The translations under genes and the position numbers were made by a program. This document shows positions 1 to 7,154 of a DNA stretch of 18,275 bases, in pieces; the first letter of the stretch is position 1, and each line of letters opens with the position of its first letter. Origin of the DNA: Ruminococcus sp. (GTDB taxonomy: Bacteria > Bacillota > Clostridia > Oscillospirales > Ruminococcaceae); the NCBI GenBank assembly GCA_019420505.1, contig JAHZHC010000003.1:1-18275 (forward strand), read 5' to 3'. The notes beneath the pieces are model-generated. The model was not told where the DNA came from. It searched no databases and saw nothing but the letters and a program-made list of their open reading frames with translations.

Positions 1-97
1 AGGCTTGACCTGTTACTAATGTCGTTATGCCATAGATCGCACTGAGAATTAACGTTATGACTATTCCTCGCTTTGTTTCCTGATCTGGTTTCCTCAT
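1..97 (-). CDS. Partial small membrane-type ORF (3' end outside window)
   Basis: An ATG at 97 opens a minus-strand frame of 32 codons that runs off the window edge. A GGGAGAG ribosome site lies about 10 bases upstream. The peptide has a charged start (MRKPDQETKRG) and then a hydrophobic stretch (about residues 12-30), so it looks like an N-terminal membrane segment or leader. It is downstream of an AgrC/AgrA-like pair and has its own promoter overlapping a palindrome, so an AgrD-like signal precursor or a small membrane protein are both possible. I do not recognise the family and the C-terminus, which would decide, is missing. Confidence 0.5.
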   Translation of the reverse strand, partial: MRKPDQETKRGIVITLILSAIYGITTLVTGQA

Positions 98-123
98 TGT
101 TTAATTGCTCTCCCGGATAAAAA

Positions 124-170
124 ATACGCTATACTTTTCCTAGCTGATCCTAGTTTTCAGTATAGCGTAT
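124..170. repeat. 12-bp perfect inverted repeat overlapping a promoter
   Basis: Bases 124-135 and 159-170 are exact reverse complements (core ATACGCTATAC). The interior holds two CCTAG copies 10 bases apart (CTAG at 140 and 150). The right arm carries the minus-strand -10 box. The repeat sits between the kinase stop (235) and the small ORF start (97) and is T-rich outside both arms, so it could also stop kinase readthrough. Operator and terminator roles are both open. Confidence 0.6.
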
Positions 171-188
171 ACTATTTATTTTTTTCAA
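159..188 (-). promoter_or_regulatory. Promoter for the left-edge small ORF
   Basis: On the minus strand there is TTGAAA at 188-183 and TATACT at 164-159, with an 18-base spacer. Transcription would start near 152, about 55 bases before the ATG at 97. The -10 box lies inside one arm of the inverted repeat 124-170, which suggests regulated initiation. Confidence 0.55.
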
Positions 189-234
189 GTCTTTTGCGCC
201 AAAGTACCTTTTTGGACGTCATTTGTTCTTTCCG

Positions 235-1512
235 TTAATACTTTATTAACATGTCGGCTGTGAATGTTTCGTCCTCCCATTCAAAAGATGTGACTCCACC
301 CAACTGATCCGCAGCTTTTTTTATACTGCTTACACCTATACCATGTAATCCATTTCCTGACTTACTGGATTTAAGGTTCTGAGTGTCAACCTCATCTGAT
401 GAATTTATAACACAAATTCGAAGTTTCTTATCGACTTGTATCATTGAAATGTGAATATATTTATTGACACATGAACAGCGCTCTGCTCCTTCAATTGCAT
501 TATCAAGAAGATTAGCGAGTATCCGACAAATCAGCATATTGTCTATGGTCATTGATTCAAACACGTTTATCTTAGTTGTGAATTGTATATTTTTATTTAA
601 TGCTTCCTGCCATTTCATATTGATAATAGCATCAACGGATGAAATACCTGTGTAGCATATTCCACCTGCGTCTGATAAGCTGTTTGATAAATTCTCCAGA
701 TGCCTAATTGCCTCATTTTGATTTCCATAGCGGAACATAGATCTTGCCACAGATATCTGATTATTTATATCATGCTTTAATTGCCTTATCTCGTTGTATT
801 TACTTTCAATCAGCATATAATTTTCTTCTTCTGATTTAAGTCTCTGTTCCATGACTTTCAATTTCAATTGATTTGCATATGTATCAAAAAAGTTAAACAC
901 AAATAAATTAAGTGCAAGTAATCCAATAACGGAAATCAAATAATTTATAGTCTGTCTATGGGTTAACCCATATGACACAAAAATCCCATTAAGAATGACC
1001 ACACTTAAAATCGGTATTAATATAATTGACAGCCAGTTCTTTAATGGAATATCTTTCTGCTTGTTTTTTGAATACTCTATTATATATACCGAAAACCAGA
1101 AACAAAATAGCTTTGAACAAGCCATTCCAATATATCTGCCTAAACCTGAATTTAATTGATCCAAGGGGCTTCCGAAATTCAATATATAAAGTATTCCCAT
1201 TGGAAGTGATTCTGAAGCAAGTATTACTATCAAGAATATTAATGAACAAAAAAGTTTTTTACCGAATTTACATTCAAACATTATGTTGGAAACAGCTGTC
1301 ATCAGTACAAAAGTAGCGATCAAGTTGATCCATGGATATTCAAAAAATAATGTTACTGCTGCAAGAATCATAGAGGTAAGCAGTGTTGCCGGAAATATTG
1401 CTCTTTTTCGAACTCTGAAGCTCTCTTTCATCATATTGTACAAGTAAAAAATTATAATTGAGCTCTCAGCAATGCAATTTAGAATTTCTATAATTAATTC
1501 ATTAACAGACAT
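235..1512 (-). CDS. Sensor histidine kinase, AgrC-like GHKL family
   Basis: This 425-residue membrane sensor kinase has about six hydrophobic segments in residues 1-210, a coiled linker (about 211-245) and a GHKL kinase core. The phospho-accepting histidine is H247 in RQLKHDINNQ. The ATP-binding N-box is NLLDNAIEGAE (from 334) and the G-box is GNGLHGIG (386-393). A transmembrane N-terminus with this short core is the AgrC/ComD-like type that reads peptide signals. I chose the ATG at 1512, which overlaps the stop of the upstream regulator (TAATG) and follows AGGTGGGG; a GTG at 1521 is also in frame but lies within that ribosome site. It is co-translated with the LytTR regulator. The ligand is unknown. 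Confidence 0.9.
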   Translation of the reverse strand: MSVNELIIEILNCIAESSIIIFYLYNMMKESFRVRKRAIFPATLLTSMILAAVTLFFEYPWINLIATFVLMTAVSNIMFECKFGKKLFCSLIFLIVILASESLPMGILYILNFGSPLDQLNSGLGRYIGMACSKLFCFWFSVYIIEYSKNKQKDIPLKNWLSIILIPILSVVILNGIFVSYGLTHRQTINYLISVIGLLALNLFVFNFFDTYANQLKLKVMEQRLKSEEENYMLIESKYNEIRQLKHDINNQISVARSMFRYGNQNEAIRHLENLSNSLSDAGGICYTGISSVDAIINMKWQEALNKNIQFTTKINVFESMTIDNMLICRILANLLDNAIEGAERCSCVNKYIHISMIQVDKKLRICVINSSDEVDTQNLKSSKSGNGLHGIGVSSIKKAADQLGGVTSFEWEDETFTADMLIKY

Positions 1513-2219
1513 TAGCCCCACCTGCTTCTGCTAAATTTCAAAAAAGCTTTTGTGATATTTTCAAGATGATTTCTGCTGACGTATAGGCTTTTGCCATTCT
1601 TCAGAAATACTTGATTCTTTTTAATGTAGTCAATATTAGTAATGTTTATCAGAACGCTTTTATCGGAACGTACAAATAAACATCCTTCTAACATTTTCTC
1701 ATAGTCGCCCAGTTTACCCTTTTGATAATAGTGTTTATTCAACGTATGGATGACTATTTGATGTGAATAAACCTCTATATACAAAATATCGACTGTAAGA
1801 AGTTCTTTCTCGATACCATCGTCAATGACTTTAATGTATTTCTTATTTCTATAATACTCTTGAACTGTATCGCTGAGTTGTTTCAAATAAATGGACTTGG
1901 GTTGATTTTTTAATATATATCTGAATGCCTTAACTTCATAGCCTTGATAAACGAATTTGTCAAAACTGGTCATAAAAATAAGGATCACATTTTTATCAAT
2001 TTGCCTTAAAAACTCAGCCGTCTGCAAACCATTCAAATCTTTCATCTCAATATCAAGAATAACTAAATCATATTTATCTTTTGAAAATTGTTCAATAAAT
2101 GATTCTCCGCTTTCGAATTCTGAAAATTCGAAAGCGTTTTCATGAGTCTGCAGCGAATTGATGTCATTTTTTAATTTCTCAATGTAAGTTTTTTCATCGT
2201 CACAAATAGCAATTCTCAT
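1512..2219 (-). CDS. LytTR-family response regulator, AgrA-like
   Basis: This 235-residue response regulator has an N-terminal receiver and a C-terminal LytTR DNA-binding domain (about 135-232). Receiver landmarks are the acidic pair D7-D8, phospho-acceptor D56 in DLVILDIEM, T84 and K104. It is the expected cytoplasmic partner of the overlapping kinase gene: its stop TAA (1514-1512) shares a base with the kinase ATG. The start is supported by AGGAG seven bases upstream and a good promoter at 2239-2267. LytTR proteins usually bind paired repeats near promoters; an inverted repeat at 2274-2324, just upstream of its own promoter, is a candidate self-regulation site. Confidence 0.92.
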   Translation of the reverse strand: MRIAICDDEKTYIEKLKNDINSLQTHENAFEFSEFESGESFIEQFSKDKYDLVILDIEMKDLNGLQTAEFLRQIDKNVILIFMTSFDKFVYQGYEVKAFRYILKNQPKSIYLKQLSDTVQEYYRNKKYIKVIDDGIEKELLTVDILYIEVYSHQIVIHTLNKHYYQKGKLGDYEKMLEGCLFVRSDKSVLINITNIDYIKKNQVFLKNGKSLYVSRNHLENITKAFLKFSRSRWG

Positions 2220-2238
2220 AAAATCACTCCTTTATTTT

Positions 2239-2267
2239 ATTTTAACACAAAATCCCAACTTTTTCAA
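2239..2267 (-). promoter_or_regulatory. Promoter of the two-component operon
   Basis: TTGAAA at 2267-2262, a 17-base spacer and TAAAAT at 2244-2239 on the minus strand. Predicted start near 2232, giving a leader of only about 12 bases with the AGGAG site. Confidence 0.7.
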
Positions 2268-2273
2268 TATAAA

Positions 2274-2324
2274 TCGAAATCATTAATATAAAATAAACAA
2301 AATTTACTGATTTAATGTTTTCGA
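2274..2324. repeat. Inverted repeat upstream of regulator promoter
   Basis: TCGAAATCATTAA at 2274-2286 and TTAATGTTTTCGA at 2312-2324 are reverse complements with one mismatch in 13, separated by 25 AT-rich bases. The right-hand end is only a few bases from the -35 box, which fits an activator or repressor site for the regulator itself. Confidence 0.55.
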
Positions 2325-2354
2325 TTATTATTTGCATAAATCTGTATTTATGTG

Positions 2355-2400
2355 AAAAAGCACGGTCTATGAAACAATTTATCCATAGCTGTGCTTTTTT
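2355..2400. terminator. Bidirectional rho-independent terminator
   Basis: AAAAAGCAC (2355-2363) pairs with GTGCTTTTT (2391-2399), with an inner CTATG/CATAG stem and a roughly 12-base loop. T-runs lie on both sides. It is placed to stop minus-strand transcription of the relaxase operon (stop codon at 2531) before the regulator promoter. Confidence 0.75.
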
Positions 2401-2530
2401 GGGGAGGCGATTGACTTTTATTTATCCGAATACCACAATCCGTTGCTTTATCAATTTTTCTTCCAGCTCTTTTTGAATTTAAGCATATTTTTTATTTTTC
2501 TACAACGGTTAATATATTTATTTCAAAAAA
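2401..2530. other. Intergenic, no gene seen
   Basis: This AT-rich stretch between the terminator and the relaxase stop has no convincing frame, ribosome site or repeat. Confidence 0.5.
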
Positions 2531-4981
2531 TCAATCCAAGCTCTGTGTGAAATTCTCTTTAATTCCCATATCCTGCTTTTTCAACCTTATCATCCTCCGC
2601 AGCCTGCTGTCGACTGTTCGTCTGACCGATTTATACTTCTGTGTATAATCATCTTCAATGCACCTACTTAAATTCACAAACAATCCCATAACAGTATTTC
2701 TAAGTAGCATATTTTCAAAATGCCCCATATCGTCAAGCATATTCTGAGCGTACTCATTACCGTCGTTTGCGGACTTTGTAAGCCATTGGGCAGCCTTTTC
2801 CTTATCTTTTTCAACTCCCTCTGCCCCGAAAAGATAAAGCCTGCCGAGCTGATAAGTTGACCACATATTTTCAGCGGATTTTTCAAAATATTCGATGGCT
2901 TTAGGAATATCAATCTCCGTTCCAAGTCCCTTTTTGTACATAGCACCCAGTTTGTAATATAGATTATCGTCCGCCTGACCCTTGCTTTCAAGTTCAAGAA
3001 AACCGGATAATGCGACCTTGTAATATCTTTGTGCGGTTTCTTCACTTTGACTTACATATTCGCCTTTATCGTACATTTGAGCAACAGCGTATGGGGCATA
3101 AGGCTGTCCCTGTTCAGATGATTTGCGATACCACAAAAACGCCTGCGACAAGTCTTTTTCCACACCGTTGCCGTAGTAATATAAATTGGCGAGACTGTAT
3201 TGTGCGAATTTGTTGCCCTCCTGAGCTGACTTCAAAAACCATTCAAATGCCTTTTCATAATCTTGTTCCGTTCCCAGACCATAGCAATGCATTTTTCCGA
3301 TTCTATACCAAACGTAAGAACGCATATCCACGGGTTTCATGACCTGCCCTTTGTATTTTGGTTCATATGGAAACATAAAATCTGAGTCCGGCTCGATCTC
3401 CATAAAACCCTGAAATGCTTCTTCGTAGAATGAAAAAGACTTTTTTTCATCTTTTTCGCCGAGTTTATCAGTAGAATAGAGTTTGCCCAGATCTTGAATA
3501 GCAAGAACATTACCTGCCCCTGATTCGTTAAGCAAAAGCTGCTCCGCTTTTTGAAAATCTTCAAGCTTTGATCGCTTGTTATAAATCAGCTTGCAGGCTT
3601 CTTTGTAGGAACTACTCCACTTGAGGTAATATTTGCTTTTCGGAGCGTCATCAACATCGACTGTTACCGCATTTTCACCACTCCAAATGAAATCTTCGGC
3701 TGTCAGATCATCGTTATTTGAAAATGTCACTTTATCATTTTCGGATTGCTCAGATTCATCGAACTGTGGAGAAATATCAACATAAAAGTCATCATTCTCA
3801 AATTGTTCTGTTGGATCGGGTTCTTCAATTTCTACATCAATGACAGGATAATTCATGTCAAGCACAGTTCTGATTATCATATTCCGCACAGGCTGAAAAA
3901 CTTTGTTATCAACCAATGGCGGCAGTTCTTTTTCTTTTTGCGTATAGGTCTTGTATTTCAAGCTCTCCAAACTGCACCATTTTTCATAAAGCTGACGGAT
4001 ATTATTGTCTTTTGCAAGTTCTGAAAAAATACTGTTGACCGTTTCTTTGACATCAGGCGGAAGGTACCCATATACTTTTTTGCCTTTAACATTCTGTAAC
4101 TGAGAATATAGTTTGCGGATAAGATTTTCAAGCTGCGGATTTTCAAAACCGCCTTGCTGAACTTTTCTGACAACACTTTCAAACTCCGTTTTTGATACTG
4201 CTTTCAATTCGTCACGGCTTAATGTCTGCTCCTGATATATGGACTGCAAATCATCGTGAAATATATCGTTTGCAAAAGCTGAACGAATCTTATTAATTTC
4301 CTCGTTTGTTAAGAATCCTTCCTTTGTATTTTCGGAATAAACAAGCAGATGAATATGCGGGTGATGAGTCGTGTCATGAAATGCGGCGTACCATTTTAAA
4401 TTGCATAATGAAATTTTCTGATTTTTTGCAATATCTGAAATGTGACGCATAACAAGCTGCCGCCACGCTTCCGAATTATCGTAGCCAAGTCTAATTGCAT
4501 CTTCACGACGAAGTGAAATTACGTGGGACCAGACATTGCCTTTGTGATTTGCTATTTCGTTAGCTACCCTGTCAAGAATTATCGGTTCATCTTTTTCATT
4601 GAAAAGACCATGAGAACCTCTTTTCTGAACCCCCGGACGCATAGCCATGTAACCGACAAAATTCTGACGATTACCGATGACGTCAGCGTTACGCTCAATG
4701 ATCGTACTGATTAGTTCCGAAGCGTTTTCTACAGTAGGGTTCGCAGTGTAGTCCTCATACTCAAGGTATCTTTTAGCTTCGGGAAAATCTGAAAGCAGAT
4801 CACGAAGCAATTCTTGTTGGTTTTTAGTAGCGTTATCTTTTCTGTCAATAGTGTTTTGATCCCGAACCTCAACTGTTTCACGGGTTGCGATATACTTTGT
4901 GTAATTTCTGCGCTTGTTTTTACTTTTCTGTGTACCGCTTTTCAGATAGCGGCTTGTTACGATTATTTGCGATAAAGCTAT
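2531..4981 (-). CDS. MobP-type relaxase with C-terminal Sel1 repeats, defective (ATA) start
   Basis: The reading frame of 816 codons encodes a mobilization relaxase, which nicks oriT and pilots the strand during conjugation. The N-terminus has SRYLKSGTQ and NYTKYIATRETVE, typical of Firmicute MobP relaxases and the expected site of the catalytic tyrosine. The metal-binding histidine motif is HHPHIHLL (about residues 206-213 of the long frame). An acidic linker follows (about 370-440), then five or six Sel1 repeats (about 475-750; e.g. YYYGNGVEKDLSQAF). A strong GGAGG site 7 bases upstream points to codon 4981-4979, but that codon is ATA, not ATG. The first conventional start in frame is TTG at 4810, which would lose 57 residues including the tyrosine region. 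It overlaps the integrase gene's ribosome and stop region, so the two were coupled. Probably inactive or very poorly made. Confidence 0.85.
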   Translation of the reverse strand: MALSQIIVTSRYLKSGTQKSKNKRRNYTKYIATRETVEVRDQNTIDRKDNATKNQQELLRDLLSDFPEAKRYLEYEDYTANPTVENASELISTIIERNADVIGNRQNFVGYMAMRPGVQKRGSHGLFNEKDEPIILDRVANEIANHKGNVWSHVISLRREDAIRLGYDNSEAWRQLVMRHISDIAKNQKISLCNLKWYAAFHDTTHHPHIHLLVYSENTKEGFLTNEEINKIRSAFANDIFHDDLQSIYQEQTLSRDELKAVSKTEFESVVRKVQQGGFENPQLENLIRKLYSQLQNVKGKKVYGYLPPDVKETVNSIFSELAKDNNIRQLYEKWCSLESLKYKTYTQKEKELPPLVDNKVFQPVRNMIIRTVLDMNYPVIDVEIEEPDPTEQFENDDFYVDISPQFDESEQSENDKVTFSNNDDLTAEDFIWSGENAVTVDVDDAPKSKYYLKWSSSYKEACKLIYNKRSKLEDFQKAEQLLLNESGAGNVLAIQDLGKLYSTDKLGEKDEKKSFSFYEEAFQGFMEIEPDSDFMFPYEPKYKGQVMKPVDMRSYVWYRIGKMHCYGLGTEQDYEKAFEWFLKSAQEGNKFAQYSLANLYYYGNGVEKDLSQAFLWYRKSSEQGQPYAPYAVAQMYDKGEYVSQSEETAQRYYKVALSGFLELESKGQADDNLYYKLGAMYKKGLGTEIDIPKAIEYFEKSAENMWSTYQLGRLYLFGAEGVEKDKEKAAQWLTKSANDGNEYAQNMLDDMGHFENMLLRNTVMGLFVNLSRCIEDDYTQKYKSVRRTVDSRLRRMIRLKKQDMGIKENFTQSLD

Positions 4982-4994
4982 AGTATCTCCTCCT
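4982..4994 (-). promoter_or_regulatory. Ribosome binding site that fixes the relaxase start
   Basis: AGGAGG followed by AG overlaps the integrase TAG stop and lies 7 bases before codon ATA at 4981. The frame after it reads directly into conserved relaxase sequence, so this is where initiation once occurred. Confidence 0.7.
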
Positions 4995-5883
4995 AACCAA
5001 TATTCAGTTTGTTTCTTGGATGCTTTGTTTTAAGTATCTCTTTTTGTTTTGCAGACGTAACATGTGTATAAATCTGAGTTGTAGTTATTGAACTATGTCC
5101 CAACATTCGCTGTATGTATCGGATATCAACATCTTCTTCGAGAAGAAGAGTAGCAAAAGAATGTCGGAACATATGGGGCGTTATATGCATATCTACTCCG
5201 CACTGTTTGCAATAGAAATTTATCATATTGCGAACAGACTGTTCGGTCATTCTTCTGCCTAGCTTGTTGACGAAAAAATATCCCGAATCTGGAATCTCTT
5301 TTTCAAATAACGAATGATATTTTCTAAGAATACTGAGTACCGCAAAATTTTCAATAGGTATAATACGTTCTTTTGAGCCTTTACCATAGAATTTAACCGA
5401 GTTTCCTAACAGATCAACATTATCTGAACGCAAAGTACAAATCTCCGCCACTCTAGCTCCTGTAGCGAAAAGCAATTCGAGAATTGCTGTATTACGAACT
5501 GCACTGCGAATCTGATAATCGCTTTTAGCAAACACAATCTGCTGATACGAAAAAGATATTAGTTTAGCTATAACTCCAAGGGGAATGGTTTTCGGCAGCA
5601 GCAAAGGCTCTTTTATCGTTGTTTCCAGTTTGTCAAACGGATTAAAGTCGATAAGATCCTGCAAAAGCAGAAAGTGAATAAACGCTTTAAGCGTTGCAAG
5701 CTTACGCTTGGCTGTTTTAGGCTTGTACTTTTTGTTGAGATATTCTATGTAGTCCCACAAGGCCTGCTTTGAAAGCTCGTTCGAGAAAACTCCGTACTGC
5801 GACAAGTCGATTTTATACGCTCGGATTAATCCTGTATAATAAAACTTGACACATAAAAAACAATCAAAGTATAATAAAAACAA
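4993..5883 (-). CDS. Tyrosine recombinase/integrase, 5' end replaced by IS sequence
   Basis: A site-specific tyrosine recombinase of the XerC/D-like type that would integrate and excise the element. All catalytic residues are present: R144 (ATGARVAEI), K168 (YGKGSKER), H237 and R240 (HMFRHSF), H263 (LGHSS) and Y272 (IYTHV). The SAM-like core-binding domain begins abnormally: residues 1-17 are encoded by the left end of the IS3 element, and native sequence starts at G18 in GLIRAYKIDL, so about 20 native N-terminal residues are lost. The open frame begins at a TTG (5883) with no ribosome site, so translation is doubtful. It is followed without a gap by the relaxase. Best read as a disrupted gene, although the catalytic domain is intact. 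Confidence 0.85.
   Translation of the reverse strand: MFLLYFDCFLCVKFYYTGLIRAYKIDLSQYGVFSNELSKQALWDYIEYLNKKYKPKTAKRKLATLKAFIHFLLLQDLIDFNPFDKLETTIKEPLLLPKTIPLGVIAKLISFSYQQIVFAKSDYQIRSAVRNTAILELLFATGARVAEICTLRSDNVDLLGNSVKFYGKGSKERIIPIENFAVLSILRKYHSLFEKEIPDSGYFFVNKLGRRMTEQSVRNMINFYCKQCGVDMHITPHMFRHSFATLLLEEDVDIRYIQRMLGHSSITTTQIYTHVTSAKQKEILKTKHPRNKLNIG
5844..5854 (+). repeat. Left terminal inverted repeat core of the IS
   Basis: ACTTGACACAT, exact inverse of 7171-7181. It contains the -35 box (TTGACA) of the transposase promoter. Confidence 0.75.
5846..5875 (+). promoter_or_regulatory. Transposase promoter
   Basis: TTGACA (5846-5851), an 18-base spacer and TATAAT (5870-5875). Transcription would begin near 5882, just before the AGGAG site of orfA. 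Confidence 0.75.
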
Positions 5884-5898
5884 AGGAGTGTGTCATCA

Positions 5899-6237
5899 AT
5901 GGGAACAGGAAAACAATATGATGAAGAGTTTAAAAAGCAGGCAATAAAGCTCGCAAAGGAGATTGGCACCAAGGCAGCAGCAGATGAGCTGTGCATCCCC
6001 AAAGGGACGCTGGGGACGTGGGTGCAAAAGGCACGGATCGGGGAAATAGACACAGGTGCAGGCTCACGTACACCGGGAGAGTCACTTACTATCGCACAGC
6101 AGCTCCAGGCAGCGAACAAACGGATAAAAGAACTTGAAAAGAAAAACCGAGAGCTTGAAGAACTGAATGAATTTCTGGAGGAAGCATCTGCTTTTTTCGC
6201 CGCGAACCGTCGGAAGTCAGGAAAGAAGAACGGTTAA
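5899..6237 (+). CDS. IS3-family transposase OrfA
   Basis: This 112-residue protein has a helix-turn-helix (about residues 5-50, with IGTKAAADELCIPKGTLGTWV) that binds the IS ends, followed by a leucine-zipper-like coiled coil (about 75-100, AANKRIKELEKKNRELEEL). I chose the ATG at 5899, 10 bases after AGGAG; an in-frame GTG at 5890 is too close to that site. The frame ends at 6237 after a T-rich slippery heptamer that leads into OrfB. The long-form transposase is expected from a -1 frameshift, and OrfA alone usually acts as a repressor in this family. Confidence 0.9.
   Translation: MGTGKQYDEEFKKQAIKLAKEIGTKAAADELCIPKGTLGTWVQKARIGEIDTGAGSRTPGESLTIAQQLQAANKRIKELEKKNRELEELNEFLEEASAFFAANRRKSGKKNG
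6192..6198 (+). promoter_or_regulatory. Programmed -1 frameshift site, T TTT TTC
   Basis: In the OrfA frame the codons are GCT TTT TTC, a valid X XXY YYZ heptamer. After a -1 slip the frame continues as FFRREPSEVRKEERLKF into OrfB without a stop. AACCGT (6205-6210) and ACGGTT (6230-6235) can form a 6-bp stem just downstream as a modest stimulator. Confidence 0.75.
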
Positions 6238-7154
6238 AGTTCATTTCCAAAAAGACTGATGACGGTAGGATCACAGGAAGGATCAGTTTTTACTGCAAGG
6301 CTTTAGAGGTTACAAGACAAGCATTTTACGATCATCTCAGCCATAAAAACGCCCCCTGGAAGTATCAGGCACTTGCAGATGAAATGATGAAGATCCACGA
6401 AGAAGACCAATATAATGACTGCTACGGCAGAGAACGTATGTATCTTGCATTGCAGCAGAGAAAGGATGCCGGGAAAACTGACATTGACATTCCATGTGAA
6501 GCTACTGTACGCAAGGTCATGGTGCAGATAGGATTGATACACAAGCCTCGCAGAAAGCCAAACGGGATAACCAAAGCGGATCGGCTTGCTCGAAAATCGG
6601 ATGATCTTCTCAGACGTGATTTTTACGCAGACAGGCCTTTGAAAAAAGCTGTGACCGACATAAGCGAGGTGAAGGCAAAGGATGGAAGGCTCTATGTTTC
6701 AGTGATATTTGACTGCTTTGATCTGATGCCGCTGGGGATAGCTATTGAAGATAATATGAGAGCTTCGCTCTGCTGCCATACTCTTGAAAACGCAAACAAA
6801 TCATATCCTGATATAAAGGGCTGTATCATCCACTCGGACAGAGGCGGTCAGTATACAAGCGAAGAGTACCAAGCTGCTGTAAAGAAATATGGGATCATTC
6901 AAAGCATGAACAGTGCCGGCGGAAGATGTCATGATAATGCACGCTGTGAAAGTATGTGGGCAAGAATGAAAGAAGAGCTATTCTACAGCCGTGGGGACAA
7001 ATCGGAGAAATACACTATGAGAGAGTTGAAGACTATGATCTGGAGATATTATATGAGTTACTGGGCCAACAGAAGAATCTGCACCGCCAACGGTGGGCTG
7101 CCTCCGGCAGTTCGAAGAAAGCTCTACTATGATCATATCTTTCTCGCTGCATAA
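6192..7154 (+). CDS. IS3-family transposase OrfB (DDE integrase domain)
   Basis: This is the catalytic half of the transposase, expressed as an OrfAB fusion through the frameshift at 6192-6198; the first ATG in the frame is only at 6384. Motifs of the rve/DDE fold are present: D in AVTDISEV, D in IHSDRGGQYTSEEY and E in NARCESMWARMKEELFY. An HTH_21-like segment precedes it (YGRERMYLALQQRK and KVMVQIGLIHKPRRKP). The frame is intact to the stop at 7154, so the element could still be mobile. The roughly 420-residue fusion is a normal IS3-family length. Confidence 0.9.
   Translation, partial: FFRREPSEVRKEERLKFISKKTDDGRITGRISFYCKALEVTRQAFYDHLSHKNAPWKYQALADEMMKIHEEDQYNDCYGRERMYLALQQRKDAGKTDIDIPCEATVRKVMVQIGLIHKPRRKPNGITKADRLARKSDDLLRRDFYADRPLKKAVTDISEVKAKDGRLYVSVIFDCFDLMPLGIAIEDNMRASLCCHTLENANKSYPDIKGCIIHSDRGGQYTSEEYQAAVKKYGIIQSMNSAGGRCHDNARCESMWARMKEELFYSRGDKSEKYTMRELKTMIWRYYMSYWANRRICTANGGLPPAVRRKLYYDHIFLAA

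Noticed and set aside
1026..1316. Plus-strand frames across the kinase gene
   Set aside because: Antisense shadows of a gene with clear domains; same reason for other opposite-strand frames over the relaxase and methylases.
1512..1521. GTG 1521 as kinase start
   Set aside because: It lies within the AGGTGGGG ribosome site that serves ATG 1512.
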